NCBI GenBank assembly: GCA_023423045.1
Contig: JAFAGA010000053.1
Span: 1 to 64,000 of the forward strand
Length of the DNA: 64,000 nt
Source of the DNA: Bacillota bacterium
GTDB taxonomy: Bacteria; Bacillota; Clostridia; Lachnospirales; Lachnospiraceae
Direction of reading: 5' to 3'
The position numbers and the translations under genes are program-made. Shown one piece after another: positions 51,931 through 61,773 of this stretch. Position 1 is the first letter of the stretch; each line of letters opens with the position of its first letter. Under the pieces are notes generated by a model. The model made no database searches and had not been told where the DNA came from. It saw only the letters and a program-made list of their open reading frames with translations.

Positions 51931-53722
51931 ATATTTTATAGCTGCTTAAATCTTCCTGGAAATTCTTGATCATCTGATCAAATACCGCAATCTGGGTCGT
52001 CAGTTCGTTGATCTGATCCATATAAATCGCAACGTTCGAGCTGGCTTCTTCCGTAGCTGCGGAATTCTCCTCCGCAATGGCCGCCAGGCTGTGCATATTA
52101 TCAAACAGGGATGCGATATTATCCGTCTCCACCTTCAACTCCTGGGAAGTCTGAATCATCAGATCAGACACTGTCTTCAGGTTGGAATTGGCTGCGCTGG
52201 AGGTCTTCACTGCCTCACTCAGCTTATTGCTCTCCGTCTCCAGTATCTTGTACTGAACATCGATATCTCCTACTACTCCGCCGATGCTTTCCACAAATTC
52301 CGTAAGACTTTGATTGATTTGATTTACAGCCTTATTGGTCTCAGCCGAAAGACTTCTGACTTCTTCCGCTACAACAGCAAATCCCTTTCCTGCCTCACCG
52401 GCACGGGCTGCCTCAATGGAGGCATTCAAGGCCAGAAGATTGGTCTGCTTCGCAATCGAGGACACGATGGACACAATCTGCATCATACCCTCCGCATTCT
52501 TACGCAGTTCATCGCTGTTGGCACGGATGGTATTAAATTTATCAAGCACCGTATGTATCTCCAGTGTTGTATTATCCACTTTGCTAAAGCTGTTCTCCAG
52601 CTCCTCCATCGCCGTTTCAATCTTCACCTCATTATCCTGACTCTCGGAGGAGATTCTGGTCACATTACGGATACTGTCATTTAAAATCCCTACGGAACGC
52701 TCCGTATCCTCTGCCTGGGTGGTTGCAGCTATCGCTACTTCATCCAGTACCGCAGTAATGTCATTCGAAGTTGCCTGCATCGTTTGGGCAATCTCCGTTA
52801 CAGAATGGTTAAAGGTATACATCTCATCCACGATTCCATTGAAGTTGATGAAATCTTTCTGAACCCGCTTCTTGATCTCATTGATTTGGGCCATCATGGT
52901 CTCATATTCATCATTTGTTCTGATGGTCAGATATTCTACAAAATCACAATTAGCCAGCTTATCTATCTCTTTCCTCATCAGCTTCTGAGGGCTGTTGAAT
53001 ACGAGAGAGGTCAGATAGGATACCACAAATGCAGATAATCCCATGGGGAGTGCCAGCAGCTTATTCGGTATCAGTAGGAAGGAGGCCAGCAATAAAAACA
53101 AGGTGTTCACAATTGCCGTCTTCAGCGCTACACTTTTAATAAAACCAAAAGAGAAAAACTGGCTAATCCTGTATCTCTTCGTATACTGAATTTCTTTCTC
53201 AAAGGTCAGCTTAAGCTGTACCTCACCTTCTTTCTGCTCCAGCATCTCAACATCTATTTTTTCATTAAAATAATGGGCTACCCCATTGATCAGTCCGAAC
53301 AGGTAATGGTGCATCCCTCGCTTGGAACGATAAGTGAAAAGTATCTCATGGGAGGATAATGGTGTAACGTCTAAAATGGGAGGAACTGCTCCCTTAAACC
53401 GCTTCATAACTATAACATGTACATCGTTCATGGACTTCAGAAATTGATATGCCGATTCATTGCGGAAAAATCCGGGATAGTTCTGACTGAAGGTGTTAAT
53501 ATTCTGCTCTCCCATGATACGCCATATTTCCTGATGGTCCTTTCCTACGTATTCGCCAATCTGGTCCACTATTCCGGTGGCAACTTTGTCGTCAACATCT
53601 TCCAGCGGCGAAAATACTACATCGGGCGCAAGATGGTACACCTGCAAGGCTTTGCTTACGACTTCCTTGCCAAATAGCACTTTACATGACTCAACCCAGG
53701 TTGAAACTACCGTGCCTTTCAT
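51929..53722 (-). CDS. H-NOX (heme gas-sensing) methyl-accepting chemotaxis protein
   Basis: 597 residues. Residues 1-185 form an H-NOX heme domain beginning MKGTVVSTWVES: proximal His102 (NDVHVIVMK), Pro115, and Tyr131/Ser133/Arg135 (YRSKR, the YxSxR heme-propionate motif). Trp9, Asn74 and Tyr140, the distal-pocket set of the O2-binding Thermoanaerobacter H-NOX, are all present at the same positions. Two membrane segments follow (about 205-250), then a methyl-accepting signalling domain with GKGFAVVAEEVRSLSAETN. It should steer motility by O2 or NO. ATG 53722 has AAGGAGG 8 nt upstream; the frame continues upstream without a ribosome site. Confidence 0.93.
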   Translation of the reverse strand: MKGTVVSTWVESCKVLFGKEVVSKALQVYHLAPDVVFSPLEDVDDKVATGIVDQIGEYVGKDHQEIWRIMGEQNINTFSQNYPGFFRNESAYQFLKSMNDVHVIVMKRFKGAVPPILDVTPLSSHEILFTYRSKRGMHHYLFGLINGVAHYFNEKIDVEMLEQKEGEVQLKLTFEKEIQYTKRYRISQFFSFGFIKSVALKTAIVNTLFLLLASFLLIPNKLLALPMGLSAFVVSYLTSLVFNSPQKLMRKEIDKLANCDFVEYLTIRTNDEYETMMAQINEIKKRVQKDFINFNGIVDEMYTFNHSVTEIAQTMQATSNDITAVLDEVAIAATTQAEDTERSVGILNDSIRNVTRISSESQDNEVKIETAMEELENSFSKVDNTTLEIHTVLDKFNTIRANSDELRKNAEGMMQIVSIVSSIAKQTNLLALNASIEAARAGEAGKGFAVVAEEVRSLSAETNKAVNQINQSLTEFVESIGGVVGDIDVQYKILETESNKLSEAVKTSSAANSNLKTVSDLMIQTSQELKVETDNIASLFDNMHSLAAIAEENSAATEEASSNVAIYMDQINELTTQIAVFDQMIKNFQEDLSSYKI

Positions 53723-53899
53723 AACCGTTTCCTCCTTAAAGTATGAATTAAAACAGCAAAAAAATAGCTTTGATATTTTAATCAAGATTCTCTTCTAGTT
53801 CCATATTATATCAAGGAATGACAATTTTCAAGCTAATTCTAATAACAATTCCTGTTATCTTCTCTATCAGCCTTTTATAACGCCTCTTGAACAAAGAAA

Positions 53900-53941
53900 C
53901 GGCAGACCCGCCATAAATTGAATCCTATGACAGGTCTGCCG
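53900..53941 (-). terminator. Stem-loop terminator of nifJ
   Basis: CGGCAGACC (53900-53908) pairs with GGTCTGCCG (53933-53941), 18 bp after the nifJ stop; TTTCTTTG follows on the minus strand. Confidence 0.7.
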
Positions 53942-53958
53942 CTGAGTTAAACAACTAT

Positions 53959-56900
53959 TTATTCTTCTGTTGCATAAAGCTTGGAAAGCTTCACCAAATG
54001 CTCATACTTAGCCATCGCATTTTTCTCTGCGTTGGCAAATAAGATTTCTGCTCTCTCGGGATTCTGACGAATTAAGGAGCTGTAACGTACCTCATTCTTG
54101 ATGAAATCCTGGTAGCTTGCGCTGGGAGCCTTGCAATCCAGAGTGAAAGGATTCTTTCCTTCCTCAGCCAAACGAGGATCGAAGCGGAACATATTCCAGT
54201 AACCTGCTGCTACCGCATTCTTCTCTTCTGTCTGAGATACGCCCATGCCGCCCTTGATACCATGGTTGATACAAGGAGCATATGCAATAACGATGGAAGG
54301 TCCGTTGTAGCTTTCAGCCTCAATTAATGCCTTGATGGTCTGATTGTAATCAGCACCCATAGCAATCTGAGCCACATATACATAGCCATAGCTCATAGCG
54401 ATTGCTGCCAGGTCCTTCTTCTTAACTTCCTTACCAGCTGCTGCAAACTGAGCGATCGCACCGGTAGGAGTTGCCTTGGAGGACTGTCCGCCGGTATTGG
54501 AGTAAATCTCGGTATCAAATACTAAGATATTAACATCCTGACCGCTGGCAATTACATGGTCCAGACCGCCGAAGCCGATATCATAAGCCCAGCCGTCTCC
54601 GCCGAAGATCCACTGAGACTTCTTGGACAGGAACTCCTTATCCTTAAGGATATCCTTGCCTTCTGCACCGTTGCAGGACTCAAGCAAACGAACGAGTGCT
54701 CTTGTTGCGCCCGCATTTTCACGGCCGTTCTCATAGGTGGAAACATATCTTTCAGCAGCAGCCTTTACATCCGCATTATCTGATGTTTCAGCCAGTGCTT
54801 CAACTTTTTCTTTTAATCTGTTTCTTAATGCCTGCTGCGCAAGAGCCATACCATAACCGTACTCTGCATTATCCTCAAATAAGGAGTTGGCCCATGCAGG
54901 ACCGCGTCCTTCCTTATTCACTGTATAAGGTGTGGAAGGATAGGAACCGCCCCAGATAGAGGAACAGCCTGTTGCATTGGCAACAAACATTCTGTCACCA
55001 AATAACTGGGTAACTAATTTAGCGTAAGGAGTCTCACCGCAGCCTGCACAAGCGCCGGAGAACTCAAGCAGGGGCTGGTTGAACTGGCTTCCCTTAACGG
55101 TAAGATCCTTGAATTTCTCGGAAACCTCGGGTCTAACCTCCAAAGTGATGCCGTAATCGAATACTTTCTGCTCTTCTAACTGAGTTTCCAGAGGCTTCAT
55201 AACAAGAGCCTTGGCACCCTTCTTACCAGGACATACATTGGCACAGGAACCGCAACCCATACAGTCAAGAGCGGATACTGTCATAGCAAATTCAAAGCCG
55301 GGAAGGCCTGTCATCGGTACCTTCTTCATTCCTTCCGGAGCGTTGGCAGAATCTTCTTCATTCATGGCAACCGGACGTATTACAGCGTGAGGACATACAT
55401 AGGAACAGAAATTACACTGGATACAGTTCTCAGGATTCCATTCCGGAACGTCCACAGCAATACCGCGCTTCTCAAATGCGGAAGAGCCTTGAGGCAGGGT
55501 ACCGTCTGCAAAATTAGCAAATGCGGATACGGGAAGCTCATTGCCCTGCTGAGCATTTACTGGTGTTAATATACCATTAACAAAGTCAACTACTTCTTTT
55601 CTTCCCTCAGTAACCTTGATGAGAAGCTCCTCATCCTCTGCGTTCTTCCAGCTCTCAGGAACTGTAATCTCCTTCAGACCGGTAAGACCGCGGTCAATAG
55701 CGTCATGGTTCATCTTAACAATTGCTTCACCCTTCTTGCCATAGGAAGCAGTTGCCGCATCCTTCATATACTTCACAGCTTCTTCTACCGGAATGATATT
55801 AGCAAGCTTAAAGAAGGCTGCCTGGAGAACTGTATTGATACGTCCGCCTAAGCCGATCTCCTTACCGATGCTGATACCGTCAATAATGTAGAACTTAATA
55901 TTGTGCTCTGCCATGTAGCGCTTAACCTGTCCGGGTAAATGCTTCTCGATCTCTTCCATGTCCCAACCGCAGTTAAGGAGGAACGTACCGCCGTCCTTTA
56001 ATTCCTGAACCATGTTGTACTTTCTTACATAGGAAGGATTATGGCAGGCTACAAAGTTCGCCTCTGTGATTAAGTAAGTGGACTTAATGGGTTTCTTACC
56101 AAATCTCAAGTGGGACATGGTAACACCGCCGGACTTCTTGGAGTCATAATCAAAGTAAGCCTGTGCGTACATGCTGGTATGATCGCCAATGATCTTAATG
56201 GAGTTCTTATTGGCACCAACGGTACCATCGGCACCAAGGCCCCAGAACTTGCAGCTGATGGTTCCTTCAGGTGTTGTATTAGGATTCTCGGTAATATCAA
56301 GGGATAAATTAGTAACATCATCCTTGATACCGATGGTAAATGTCTTCTTTTCTGTATTCTTATAAACTGCAATAATATGCGCAGGTATGGTATTCTTGGA
56401 GCCTAAGCCGTAGCGTCCGTTAAATACCGGGACATTGCCGAACTGGGTATCCTTTAAGGCAGCAACAACATCCAGATATAAAGGCTCGCCCAGTGCACCG
56501 GGTTCCTTGGTTCTGTCAAGCACGGTAATCTTCTTCACAGTTGCAGGAATTGCCTCAATTAAGCGCTTCGCGCTGAAAGGACGGTATAAACGAACCTTCA
56601 CAAGACCTACCTTAGCGCCATTTGCGTTCAGGTAATCGATGGTCTCTTCGATGGTATCATTAACTGATCCCATAGCTACGATAATATGGTCCGCATCTGC
56701 TGCACCATAGTAGTTGAACAGCTTGTAATCGGTACCGAGCTTAGCGTTAACCTTATTCATATATTCCTCTACAACGCCGGGAACTGCGTCATAGTATGTA
56801 TTACATGCTTCTCTGGCCTGGAAGAATACATCAGGATTCTGTGCGGAACCGCGAAGTACCGGATGTTCAGGGCTTAATGCGTTATGACGATATGCATCAA

Positions 56901-57498
56901 TTGCATCCATATCTGCCATTTCCTTTAAATCCTCATAATCCCAAGCTTCAATCTTCTGAATCTCATGAGATGTTCTAAATCCGTCAAAGAAATGCAGGAA
57001 CGGTACTCTTCCTTTGATCGCTGCTAAATGTGCCACTGCACCCAAGTCCATAACTTCCTGGGGATTGCTGCTTGCCAGCATTGCAAAACCGGTTTGGCGG
57101 CATGCATAAATATCAGAATGATCACCGAAGATGGATAATGCATGGCTTGCAACTGCACGGGCAGATACATTGATTACGCCCGGAAGTAACTCACCTGCGA
57201 TCTTATACATGTTGGGGATCATAAGTAGTAGACCCTGGGATGCCGTAAAAGTTGTAGTAAGTGCGCCAGCTGCTAAAGAGCCATGAACTGTACCGGCTGC
57301 TCCAGCCTCAGACTGCATCTCAACTACTCTTACCTCTTGTCCGAAAATATTCTTCCTGCCATCAGCTGACCATTTATCAGTTACTTCGGCCATAACGGAG
57401 CTAGGGGTAATCGGATAGATAGCAGCAACATCGGTAAATGCATATGACACATGTGCCGCAGCAGTGTTACCATCCATTGTTTTCATTTTCCTTGCCAT
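53959..57498 (-). CDS. nifJ: Pyruvate:ferredoxin (flavodoxin) oxidoreductase
   Basis: 1179 residues, the single-chain PFOR that converts pyruvate plus CoA to acetyl-CoA, CO2 and reduced ferredoxin. The N-terminal domain begins MARKMKTMDGNTAAAHVSYA; a ferredoxin-like insert has CIQCNFCSYVCPH and CMGCGSCANVCPG; the TPP region has CAGCGETPYAKL and GDGWAYDIGFGGLDHVI. It marks a fermentative anaerobe. GGAGGACATTTC precedes the start. The leader is unusually structured. Confidence 0.98.
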   Translation of the reverse strand: MARKMKTMDGNTAAAHVSYAFTDVAAIYPITPSSVMAEVTDKWSADGRKNIFGQEVRVVEMQSEAGAAGTVHGSLAAGALTTTFTASQGLLLMIPNMYKIAGELLPGVINVSARAVASHALSIFGDHSDIYACRQTGFAMLASSNPQEVMDLGAVAHLAAIKGRVPFLHFFDGFRTSHEIQKIEAWDYEDLKEMADMDAIDAYRHNALSPEHPVLRGSAQNPDVFFQAREACNTYYDAVPGVVEEYMNKVNAKLGTDYKLFNYYGAADADHIIVAMGSVNDTIEETIDYLNANGAKVGLVKVRLYRPFSAKRLIEAIPATVKKITVLDRTKEPGALGEPLYLDVVAALKDTQFGNVPVFNGRYGLGSKNTIPAHIIAVYKNTEKKTFTIGIKDDVTNLSLDITENPNTTPEGTISCKFWGLGADGTVGANKNSIKIIGDHTSMYAQAYFDYDSKKSGGVTMSHLRFGKKPIKSTYLITEANFVACHNPSYVRKYNMVQELKDGGTFLLNCGWDMEEIEKHLPGQVKRYMAEHNIKFYIIDGISIGKEIGLGGRINTVLQAAFFKLANIIPVEEAVKYMKDAATASYGKKGEAIVKMNHDAIDRGLTGLKEITVPESWKNAEDEELLIKVTEGRKEVVDFVNGILTPVNAQQGNELPVSAFANFADGTLPQGSSAFEKRGIAVDVPEWNPENCIQCNFCSYVCPHAVIRPVAMNEEDSANAPEGMKKVPMTGLPGFEFAMTVSALDCMGCGSCANVCPGKKGAKALVMKPLETQLEEQKVFDYGITLEVRPEVSEKFKDLTVKGSQFNQPLLEFSGACAGCGETPYAKLVTQLFGDRMFVANATGCSSIWGGSYPSTPYTVNKEGRGPAWANSLFEDNAEYGYGMALAQQALRNRLKEKVEALAETSDNADVKAAAERYVSTYENGRENAGATRALVRLLESCNGAEGKDILKDKEFLSKKSQWIFGGDGWAYDIGFGGLDHVIASGQDVNILVFDTEIYSNTGGQSSKATPTGAIAQFAAAGKEVKKKDLAAIAMSYGYVYVAQIAMGADYNQTIKALIEAESYNGPSIVIAYAPCINHGIKGGMGVSQTEEKNAVAAGYWNMFRFDPRLAEEGKNPFTLDCKAPSASYQDFIKNEVRYSSLIRQNPERAEILFANAEKNAMAKYEHLVKLSKLYATEE

Positions 57499-57525
57499 TG
57501 AAATGTCCTCCTTAAATTTTTAACC

Positions 57526-57649
57526 TGGTTCCTGTGATAAAGTATCACACGCATAAGCCGAAGCATAGAGACGAATAACCGCAAAAAAAGCAAGATCATC
57601 CCGAATGCTTCAGCTTATGCGTGGGGTACTTATACCACGACGGGAACCA
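57526..57649 (-). ncRNA. Structured RNA leader of nifJ (candidate cis-regulatory element)
   Basis: On the nifJ strand TGGTTCC and GGAACCA (57649-57643, 57532-57526) close a domain with three hairpins: GTGGTATAAGTACCCCAC; a 19-bp stem (57605-57623 with 57548-57566); and GTGATACTTTATCAC (57548-57534). The long stem has one non-Watson-Crick pair, a G-U on the nifJ strand but a C-A clash on the other, which supports RNA folding in this direction. A TATAAT (57692-57697) could start the transcript near 57685. I do not recognise a known riboswitch class. Confidence 0.65.
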
Positions 57650-57822
57650 AATTGATGAGAATCAATCTATGATTTTATTCGTCAATTCATTATTATAACA
57701 CATTGTGAAAAATATTGAAACATAAAAATAGATAATCCTATAAATTTCTTATAACTTTTTTTAGTTATTCTGTATGAAATGGTATCTTATCCCGATTTCA
57801 TGTCATAAACCGCAAGAACCTG

Positions 57823-58830
57823 TTAAAGCAGAAGCAAACCTTCCGTTCTGGAATAGAAATAGACACGATCCGACAGAACCTCTTCTGCTGCCACCTGAGT
57901 CTCATTGATATCACGGACCATAGCGGCATATTCCTGGCTGTCTTTCAGATCGGGAGAAGTGACAAGAATTAATTCATGGATACTGCTGGGAAGAATATAG
58001 AAGTCAGAACCGACATAGTCCGAAAAATCCTGCAAAACATTAGGATATAGCAGACAGGAAGCTCCGTTAATACCTTTTCGGTTGGACAGAATATACATCC
58101 TGCGTTCCGGAAGCTCCCCCATCTCCTTTGTATTACCGGCTTCTACCTGAAGTTCTTTGGGCTGCTCCTGCGCGCTTTCGGGCACCTCCAAACTCCCTTT
58201 CGGCTCGTTTACCGTTTTTTCTTCCTGTTCCTCCAAGCGTATTTCCTCCATCACCTCATCCATACTTCGGATGCAGAAAGGGAATAACCGCTGCGTATTA
58301 TCAGCCGCTATTTTCTGCAGATTCGATATTGGCACATTCCAATTCTCCATATGCTCGTTGGTAATGCGAATGGTACCGATACCGTTCTCATCATTGCGTA
58401 CCAGACAATAAAAGATAATTGCTAAATCCAGATACTTGATATGAGGGATTTTCGCCAGCAGCCTCCTGTTCCTCTCATAACTTACCAGACGGTATATGAT
58501 ATTCGTCTTCATGTCCTCAAAGGTATAATTGAATTGCTCATAATTCATATCATCGCTGCTGTTCCGGTATCCGTTACAGAGACGCTCCACCAGCTCTCTA
58601 ATGCTTACTCCCTGACGATACGCCTCATAATAGGGTTGTAAATAAATATTCGGCGCAAAATTCTTCCCCTCTTTTTGCAGCACCAGGCTGTCCAGCTCCA
58701 ACGAATTATTCTTCGTTACCTTATAGAGCCGGATCGTACATTCTTCTCCCATATTCTTTTTTACTCCGGCAAGAAGCTGACTGACAAAATAGTGATACTC
58801 CGATGTTGTTTCCTGTAAAACCTGAACCAT
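57823..58830 (-). CDS. DUF5688-family protein
   Basis: 335 residues, soluble. An N-terminal helical part (about 1-190) includes PYYEAYRQGVSIRELVERL; a charged Glu/Pro/Lys linker follows (around 205-240); the C-terminal part has MYILSNRKGINGASCLLYP and FYILPSSIHELILVTSPD. This matches DUF5688 proteins common in Lachnospiraceae. The role is unknown. Its gene sits between nifJ and a long gap and has GGAGGATTTTAC before the ATG. Confidence 0.85.
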   Translation of the reverse strand: MVQVLQETTSEYHYFVSQLLAGVKKNMGEECTIRLYKVTKNNSLELDSLVLQKEGKNFAPNIYLQPYYEAYRQGVSIRELVERLCNGYRNSSDDMNYEQFNYTFEDMKTNIIYRLVSYERNRRLLAKIPHIKYLDLAIIFYCLVRNDENGIGTIRITNEHMENWNVPISNLQKIAADNTQRLFPFCIRSMDEVMEEIRLEEQEEKTVNEPKGSLEVPESAQEQPKELQVEAGNTKEMGELPERRMYILSNRKGINGASCLLYPNVLQDFSDYVGSDFYILPSSIHELILVTSPDLKDSQEYAAMVRDINETQVAAEEVLSDRVYFYSRTEGLLLL

Positions 58831-59330
58831 GTAAAATCCTCCTTTAAATTGTTATATTTATTGCTCCGGTTCCACTCCTCACTATGGTGCGTTGAGACAG
58901 GCAAACATCACCGGCGAAATTCAATGGAAACCGGGCTATCGCTATGATAGATAAATCCCGGGAATGAAAAGAATGATCTGAACATCAACTATGCAAATCT
59001 GAATAATCCTATGGCTCTTCTATGGCTCATACGGATAAAATGATGCGAAAATGTATAATGCAGGATATAGGTGATAGAAACGGATAGATAGCAAGGAATA
59101 AGGATAAATTTTAAGCCGCTCTTCTTATGCCGACAAAAACAAGTGAAGTAGAGGTTGGGGTAAAATAAAAGAAAGCACAAAAAAAAGATAACAGAACAGA
59201 ATTAGGCAGAATGTATTGAACACCATAAACCATCTTATATGGTTGTCTTGTGTTAATTGTAACAAATACCCATGGATAAATCAAGAAAATGCCTTACATG
59301 TTTTTACATAAATATTTTCAAAATTTTCGG
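58831..59330. other. Gene-free 500-bp interval
   Basis: AT-rich DNA with the DUF5688 upstream region at one side and the end of the YhhN-like gene at the other. A small hairpin with AACCAT (59228-59233) and ATGGTT (59239-59244) is present. A 63-codon frame at 58989-59180 begins with GTG after a T-run, has no ribosome site and looks spurious. Confidence 0.6.
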
Positions 59331-60173
59331 TTATTTTAACGAAGCTCCTCCTTCCTCCCTGTTACGGCTGCTTAGAGCAATCAGAACCTGGGAAGGTGCA
59401 TAGAAGAACCACATAAGAATCCCCGATACCGCATAAATGACGGAATAAACCTGCTGTGGCATCGTTATAAAACCGGACAGGTTAAACAATCCCACATTAA
59501 GATCGCATAGCAAAAAGAGTAACATACCTGCTGCATACAGAAGGTTATTGTACCTTCTATGATTGCGACAAGCCATTCGGATTGCAGATACCGTATTCAT
59601 TAATATGCTTATAAAATAAAATACACTGGTAGCCAGCAAGCCCTCCATAGCAACACCTGCCCCGGCCAGTCCTGCGCATAGGAAAACAGATACGGCAAGC
59701 TGAAGCAGCAAACGCTTTAAAAACAGGAAAAGCAAATTCTTCCGCTCAAGCTCTTCCCTGATCAGCAGCAAACGAATGCCATATATCTGCTGAACAACGA
59801 GAAAGGTTAAAACACCATAGAAATATTGGTCCAGCAACAAAATAAATAGATCCGATATCAGTGTAAAAAACAGGCCTGCCTGCAAAAGCAATGAGTGGCT
59901 CAGCAACAAGTGCCGTGCTTCGCAGGCCGCTTTTCTGTTTAAAAAAATGCTTTTGCCTGCGTTTCCATAAAGAAGCGCATAGCAAAAGCATAATATAATT
60001 ACTGTATATTTTATACTGGCAGATGCCGCAGCACTCCCGCCGGTAAGGTCCAGAAAAAGAAATGCAAGGTATAATCCTGCCTGAAGCAAAAGAAAAATCA
60101 CATCTGAATTGGATTTTTTATTATAGCTTTCCACAATGCTTCTCCTTCTATCCAGGTCGGTTTCATCTGTCAA
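59331..60173 (-). CDS. YhhN-like multi-pass membrane protein
   Basis: 280 residues, about eight hydrophobic segments. GLFFTLISDLFILLLDQYF, then FLVVQQIYGIRLL and GMLLFLLCDLNVGLFN, recall the paired Asp motifs of YhhN/TMEM86 (lysoplasmalogenase) proteins, so this is a tentative family call; enzymatic activity is not implied. It is 18 bp downstream of the GGDEF-EAL gene and probably co-transcribed. Confidence 0.5.
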   Translation of the reverse strand: MTDETDLDRRRSIVESYNKKSNSDVIFLLLQAGLYLAFLFLDLTGGSAAASASIKYTVIILCFCYALLYGNAGKSIFLNRKAACEARHLLLSHSLLLQAGLFFTLISDLFILLLDQYFYGVLTFLVVQQIYGIRLLLIREELERKNLLFLFLKRLLLQLAVSVFLCAGLAGAGVAMEGLLATSVFYFISILMNTVSAIRMACRNHRRYNNLLYAAGMLLFLLCDLNVGLFNLSGFITMPQQVYSVIYAVSGILMWFFYAPSQVLIALSSRNREEGGASLK

Positions 60174-60191
60174 ATCCGGCTTTGCACCGGC

Positions 60192-61733
60192 TTATTTTTC
60201 TTTGGTATGAAGAAACTGAGCCGCCTTTTCCTGGGGGATCGGTTTGCTGTACAGGTATCCCTGTGCCTTGTTGCAATTCGCTTCCTTTAGAAACTCCTCC
60301 TGATCAAAGCTTTCCACGCCTTCGGCAATCACAAGCAAGTCCAGATTTCTGGCCAGGCTGATAATTGTCTGTATGATTTTCTGGTCACTTCTGTCCTCCA
60401 TCACAGTATCCAGGAAGCTCTTATCAATCTTCAGGTTGTTTACCGGCAGGCGCTTCAGATAATTCATCGAAGAATAACCTGTTCCGAAATCATCCAGGGA
60501 GAATTTAACACCTACCTTACGAAGCTCCTGTATCGTCGCTATCGTATATTCGATATCATCCAGCGCAATACTTTCCGTAATCTCCAATTCCAGATTATTA
60601 GGATTGATACCTGTCTCTTCTATGACATCATATACAATTCTGACAATCTCCCTGTCCTTGAACTGCCTCCCGGACAGGTTAACTGCCATATTGATATTCG
60701 GGTATTCCTGTGACCATTCCTTCAATTGGTGGCAGGCCGTTCTAAGAACCCACTTTCCAATAGGAATGATTAATCCTGTTTCTTCCGCCAGATAGATGAA
60801 TTCATCAGGGCCGATCAATCCCTTGGTCGGATGATTCCAGCGGATCAATGCCTCAAAACCTACAATATTCTTTGATTCCAGATCCATCTGGGCCTGATAA
60901 TAGAGGACAAATTCTTCCCTCTCAATCGCCTTGCGCAGCTCAGATTGTATCTCGATCTTCTCTGTCAGCTTCAGATTATAGGAATAGTCAAAGTATGCAT
61001 GGGTATTCTTACCGTTCTCCTTTGCCACATACATCGCGGAATCCACATTCTTAATCAATGCCTGGGAGGTCCTCCCATCCTTTGGCGCAAAGGCCACACC
61101 GATGCTCACGGTGACAAAATACTCCTTAGTAGACAATACAAAAGGATAACTGAATACATTCTTGATCTTCTTGATCTTTTCTTCATAAGCCCCCGCATCC
61201 TGGATGTTCTGGGTAAGAAGAATGAATTCATCTCCTCCAATTCTGGCAAGATAATCATTCTCATCCGTGGCCTGCTTCAGGCGGTGTGTGACATCTATCA
61301 GCAGCTCATCCCCATAGGAATGTCCAAGGGAATCATTGATATTCTTGAAATTATCAATATCAATATCCATAATTCCAACGGTCTCTTCGCTGCGAAGCGT
61401 AAGCATAATATTATCCAGCATTTCGTTAAAGGCGATCCGGTTCGGCAATTCTGTCAAATAGTCCGTATACGCCAGCTTCTTCATGCTTTCTTTGTTTCTA
61501 TTTAATTCCTCATATTTTCCAGCTAATTCGTTTAAGGAGGAGATGGCAGAATTATAGCTTTCTTCTAACTCCATATTTCGCTCATTTATGGTTCGATTCT
61601 CTTGTTCTGTCAGATTCTTTGCACGCTTCACGTTCTTTAAACGGATTGCATAACCAATGATCAACAGAATCAAGAGAATCATTCCCGCAACAATTGCAAT
61701 GCCGGCTGATCGGTCAATCACAAAATATCCCAT
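60192..61733 (-). CDS. GGDEF-EAL cyclic di-GMP signalling protein
   Basis: 513 residues: an N-terminal helix (IAIVAGMILLILLIIGYAI), a coiled-coil segment, a GGDEF domain with LARIGGDEFILL (no RxxD inhibitory site), and an EAL domain with FEALIRWNHP, NNLELEITES and DDFGTGYSSMNYL, keeping the phosphodiesterase motif residues. It may both make and degrade cyclic di-GMP. It lies 40 bp after nfnB with no terminator between. Confidence 0.95.
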   Translation of the reverse strand: MGYFVIDRSAGIAIVAGMILLILLIIGYAIRLKNVKRAKNLTEQENRTINERNMELEESYNSAISSLNELAGKYEELNRNKESMKKLAYTDYLTELPNRIAFNEMLDNIMLTLRSEETVGIMDIDIDNFKNINDSLGHSYGDELLIDVTHRLKQATDENDYLARIGGDEFILLTQNIQDAGAYEEKIKKIKNVFSYPFVLSTKEYFVTVSIGVAFAPKDGRTSQALIKNVDSAMYVAKENGKNTHAYFDYSYNLKLTEKIEIQSELRKAIEREEFVLYYQAQMDLESKNIVGFEALIRWNHPTKGLIGPDEFIYLAEETGLIIPIGKWVLRTACHQLKEWSQEYPNINMAVNLSGRQFKDREIVRIVYDVIEETGINPNNLELEITESIALDDIEYTIATIQELRKVGVKFSLDDFGTGYSSMNYLKRLPVNNLKIDKSFLDTVMEDRSDQKIIQTIISLARNLDLLVIAEGVESFDQEEFLKEANCNKAQGYLYSKPIPQEKAAQFLHTKEK

Positions 61734-61773
61734 AAGTCCTCCAATACGTTTCCCCTAAACGTATTTTCTTTCG

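Noticed and set aside
53928..53938. CCTATGACAGG resembling the mannoside-locus motif
   Set aside because: It is in the nifJ terminator arm, is unrelated to that locus and probably matches by chance.
58989..59180. 63-codon open frame in the gap before the DUF5688 gene
   Set aside because: It starts with GTG after a T-run, has no ribosome site and no recognisable sequence.
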